A stretch of 64,000 bases of DNA. It comes from JAFGRU01 sp963665915 (GTDB lineage Bacteria; Desulfobacterota; Desulfuromonadia; Desulfuromonadales; JAAYDE01). Shown here in pieces: positions 62,396 to 64,000 of this stretch (the stretch's first letter is position 1; each line of letters opens with the position of its first letter). The notes under the pieces are model-generated. The model was given only the letters and a program-made list of their open reading frames with translations, ran no database searches and was not told the origin of the DNA. The DNA is taken from the NCBI GenBank assembly GCA_963665915.2, contig CAXXSG010000013.1, forward strand, positions 1-64,000. The letters are read 5' to 3'. The translations under genes and the position numbers were made by a program.

Positions 62396-63100
62396 ATGTC
62401 CGTTATCGTAGCAGAGCAACTTATTAAAACTTATTTTTCTGGCGACATTCAGGTCGAGGCGATTCGTGGTGTCGATTTTTCTATCGAACCTGCCTCCTTT
62501 GTTTCTTTTATCGGCCCTTCAGGGAGTGGAAAGTCAACTCTGCTGAACATGATCGGGTGTCTTGACCCCCCGACTGCAGGGAAACTCCAAGTTGTAGGGA
62601 AAGAGGTGACCCACCTTAGCCGGCAGGATGCTGCTCGCTTTCGTGGAGAACATATTGGTTTTGTTTTTCAGGATTTCAATTTAATCCCGGTTCTAACGGT
62701 TTTTGAGAATGTCGAATACCCGTTGCAAATGGTGCAAAACTGGCCTAAAGAAAAACGGAGGAAGCGGGTTCAGGAAATGCTCGAAGCTGTTGGCATGGCT
62801 GATCAAGGCAACAAATATCCAAGTCAGATCTCTGGTGGGCAGAAGCAACGGGTTGCTGTAGCGAGAGCACTGGTGACGAATGCCAAACTGGTGTTAGCGG
62901 ATGAACCGACTGCTAACTTAGATCGAGTTACAGCGAATATGGTTATCGACCTGATGAAAAAAATGCGGGATGAGTTTCAGACAACCTTTGTTTTCTCTAC
63001 CCACGATCCACGGATCGTCGATAATGTGGAGATTACTTTTGCCTTGGAAGATGGCACTTTGCAACGGCAGGAAAATACAAAAGGAGGCCATCATGGGTAA
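62396..63100 (+). CDS. ABC transporter ATPase (MacB/LolD group)
   Basis: 234 aa. Walker A GPSGSGKSTLLNMIG, FVFQDFNLIPVLTVFENVEYP (the MacB/LolD-type Q-loop), signature ISGGQKQRVAVARAL, Walker B LVLADEPTANLD, and switch STHDPRI. It pairs with the FtsX-like permease that follows with an 8-bp overlap. The family does mechanical work on periplasmic or lipoprotein substrates rather than transport through the membrane. Base composition is more AT-rich than in most of the window. Confidence 0.92.
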   Translation: MSVIVAEQLIKTYFSGDIQVEAIRGVDFSIEPASFVSFIGPSGSGKSTLLNMIGCLDPPTAGKLQVVGKEVTHLSRQDAARFRGEHIGFVFQDFNLIPVLTVFENVEYPLQMVQNWPKEKRRKRVQEMLEAVGMADQGNKYPSQISGGQKQRVAVARALVTNAKLVLADEPTANLDRVTANMVIDLMKKMRDEFQTTFVFSTHDPRIVDNVEITFALEDGTLQRQENTKGGHHG

Positions 63101-64000
63101 TATCTTCAAGCTAGCGTTGAGAAACTTGTTTCGATACAAACGTCGCACCTTGCTAACTTCGATGCTGATTACTCTCGGGGTAGTTGCAGTACTGTTGTTT
63201 ATTTCTATCTCTGGTTCTTTTAAATCCCTGATGGTCGGGCAGATCACTGATTCAATGCTTGGGCATATCCAGATCCATAAAAAAGGCTATCTCGCATCAA
63301 TTGACAGTTTACCGTTGAACCGAAACTTAACAGGCAAGCAAATCGACAAGGTCATGCAGGTTCTTGCTGAAGATGTCGCAGTTGAATCCTATTCGATGCG
63401 CATTAAGCTCGGAGCTATGTTCAGTAATTTTACTGAGACCACCAATATCCGCCTAAACGCAGTCACACCTGCAGATGAAATGCAAACAGCGCCACTTCTG
63501 ACAGAACGGATTCTGGAGGGAGAAAAAACCGGTCTGATCAAGTCAGGTGAGATTCTGATCCCGGAGCTAATTGCCAAAGGGATGAAAGTAAAGGTTAGAG
63601 ATGGCATCGTTCTAGTTGCCAACAATAAGGATGGGTCTGTCAACGGTCAAAACTTCTTAGTTCGCGGGATTTTGGAGGGAATTTCAGGCCCCGGCGGGCG
63701 AGATGGCATGATTCATATCGAAGATGCCAAGTCTCTACTACGGATAGACGCAGCAGAAGTCAGTGAAGTCGCCATCCGACTGAAAAATATTGACCAATTA
63801 CCAGGTGTGTTTGCCAGCTTGCAGAAGAAGCTAGATCCAATAAAAAATCAGCAGGGACAACCGGTCTTCGAGGTACACACGTGGGAAAGTATTTCACCTT
63901 TTTTCAACATTGCTAAAATGATCGATCTGATGACATTTTTTATCAAAATTATGTTAGTTGCTATCGTTCTTGTCAGCATCATGAACGTCATGATCATGGC
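63093..64000 (+). CDS. FtsX-like ABC permease, truncated by the window end
   Basis: Starts at the ATG at 63093 with AAGGAGG upstream; about 302 codons are present. TM1 LLTSMLITLGVVAVLLFISISG, then a periplasmic MacB-type core domain (MLGHIQIHKKGYLASID, LLTERILEGEKTG), then the start of TM2 LMTFFIKIMLVAIVLVSIMNVMIM at the edge. Partner of the upstream ATPase. The rest of the operon lies beyond the window. Confidence 0.88.
   Translation, partial: MGNIFKLALRNLFRYKRRTLLTSMLITLGVVAVLLFISISGSFKSLMVGQITDSMLGHIQIHKKGYLASIDSLPLNRNLTGKQIDKVMQVLAEDVAVESYSMRIKLGAMFSNFTETTNIRLNAVTPADEMQTAPLLTERILEGEKTGLIKSGEILIPELIAKGMKVKVRDGIVLVANNKDGSVNGQNFLVRGILEGISGPGGRDGMIHIEDAKSLLRIDAAEVSEVAIRLKNIDQLPGVFASLQKKLDPIKNQQGQPVFEVHTWESISPFFNIAKMIDLMTFFIKIMLVAIVLVSIMNVMIM

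Overview
The window looks like a chromosomal segment of a deltaproteobacterium of the Desulfuromonadales type (Geobacter, Desulfuromonas or Pelobacter relatives). The main evidence is the gene order tRNA-Ser, SRP RNA, dnaX, ybaB, recR, a one-chain pyruvate:ferredoxin oxidoreductase, a roadblock protein and an MglA-type GTPase. Other support comes from the many c-di-GMP proteins, a 2,3-BPG phosphoglycerate mutase, and a likely selenoprotein. The species assignment is inference.

Positions 1-7344 read as the right end of an integrated island. It holds an ISL3-family insertion sequence with a perfect 8-bp target duplication, a broken V4R-PAS-GGDEF-EAL signalling gene, a broken gene of unknown function, and a broken tyrosine integrase next to a 61-bp 3' remnant of a tRNA-Ser(CGA). 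Nearly all lesions here are single-base shifts, several of them in homopolymer runs, and the protein sequence stays conserved on both sides.

7.6-26.9 kb is ordinary chromosome: an ArsR-type regulator fused to DUF2087 and a GIY-YIG-like domain, small coiled-coil proteins, a PsiE-family membrane protein, Hsp20, a 1401-aa SNF2 helicase, Lon, a complete RND efflux operon (TolC, membrane fusion lipoprotein, pump), a CI/LexA-like repressor facing a 49-aa gene across an operator array, and pyrimidine salvage genes (udp, cdd). 27.2-32.3 kb is a four-gene block of an unrecognised 827-aa protein, a frameshifted phosphatidylserine decarboxylase, a divergent Lgt-family membrane protein and a DUF2062 protein. 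An orphan PhnH, a possible structured RNA with a 45-aa membrane protein, an SLC12-type transporter, a DUF2235 protein and an MCP-tip-like small protein follow.

38.7-52.7 kb contains DUF554, a metal-type ribbon-helix-helix regulator with a palindrome over its promoter ahead of znuACB, gpmA, dksA, tRNA-Ser with an rtT-like downstream repeat, SRP RNA, dnaX with an A9 slippage site, ybaB, recR, nifJ, a roadblock/MglA pair and tRNA-Asn.

53.1-57 kb is an envelope methionine-sulfoxide repair block: a two-component system, a Met-rich lipoprotein, a small exported protein whose frame crosses an in-frame UGA (probable selenocysteine), and exported MsrB and MsrA. The last part holds a ferritin-like-domain diguanylate cyclase, a PilZ protein, a zinc-ribbon protein next to a TcmP-family protein, a frameshifted hotdog thioesterase, and an AT-richer tract ending in an ABC transporter ATPase and a truncated FtsX-like permease.
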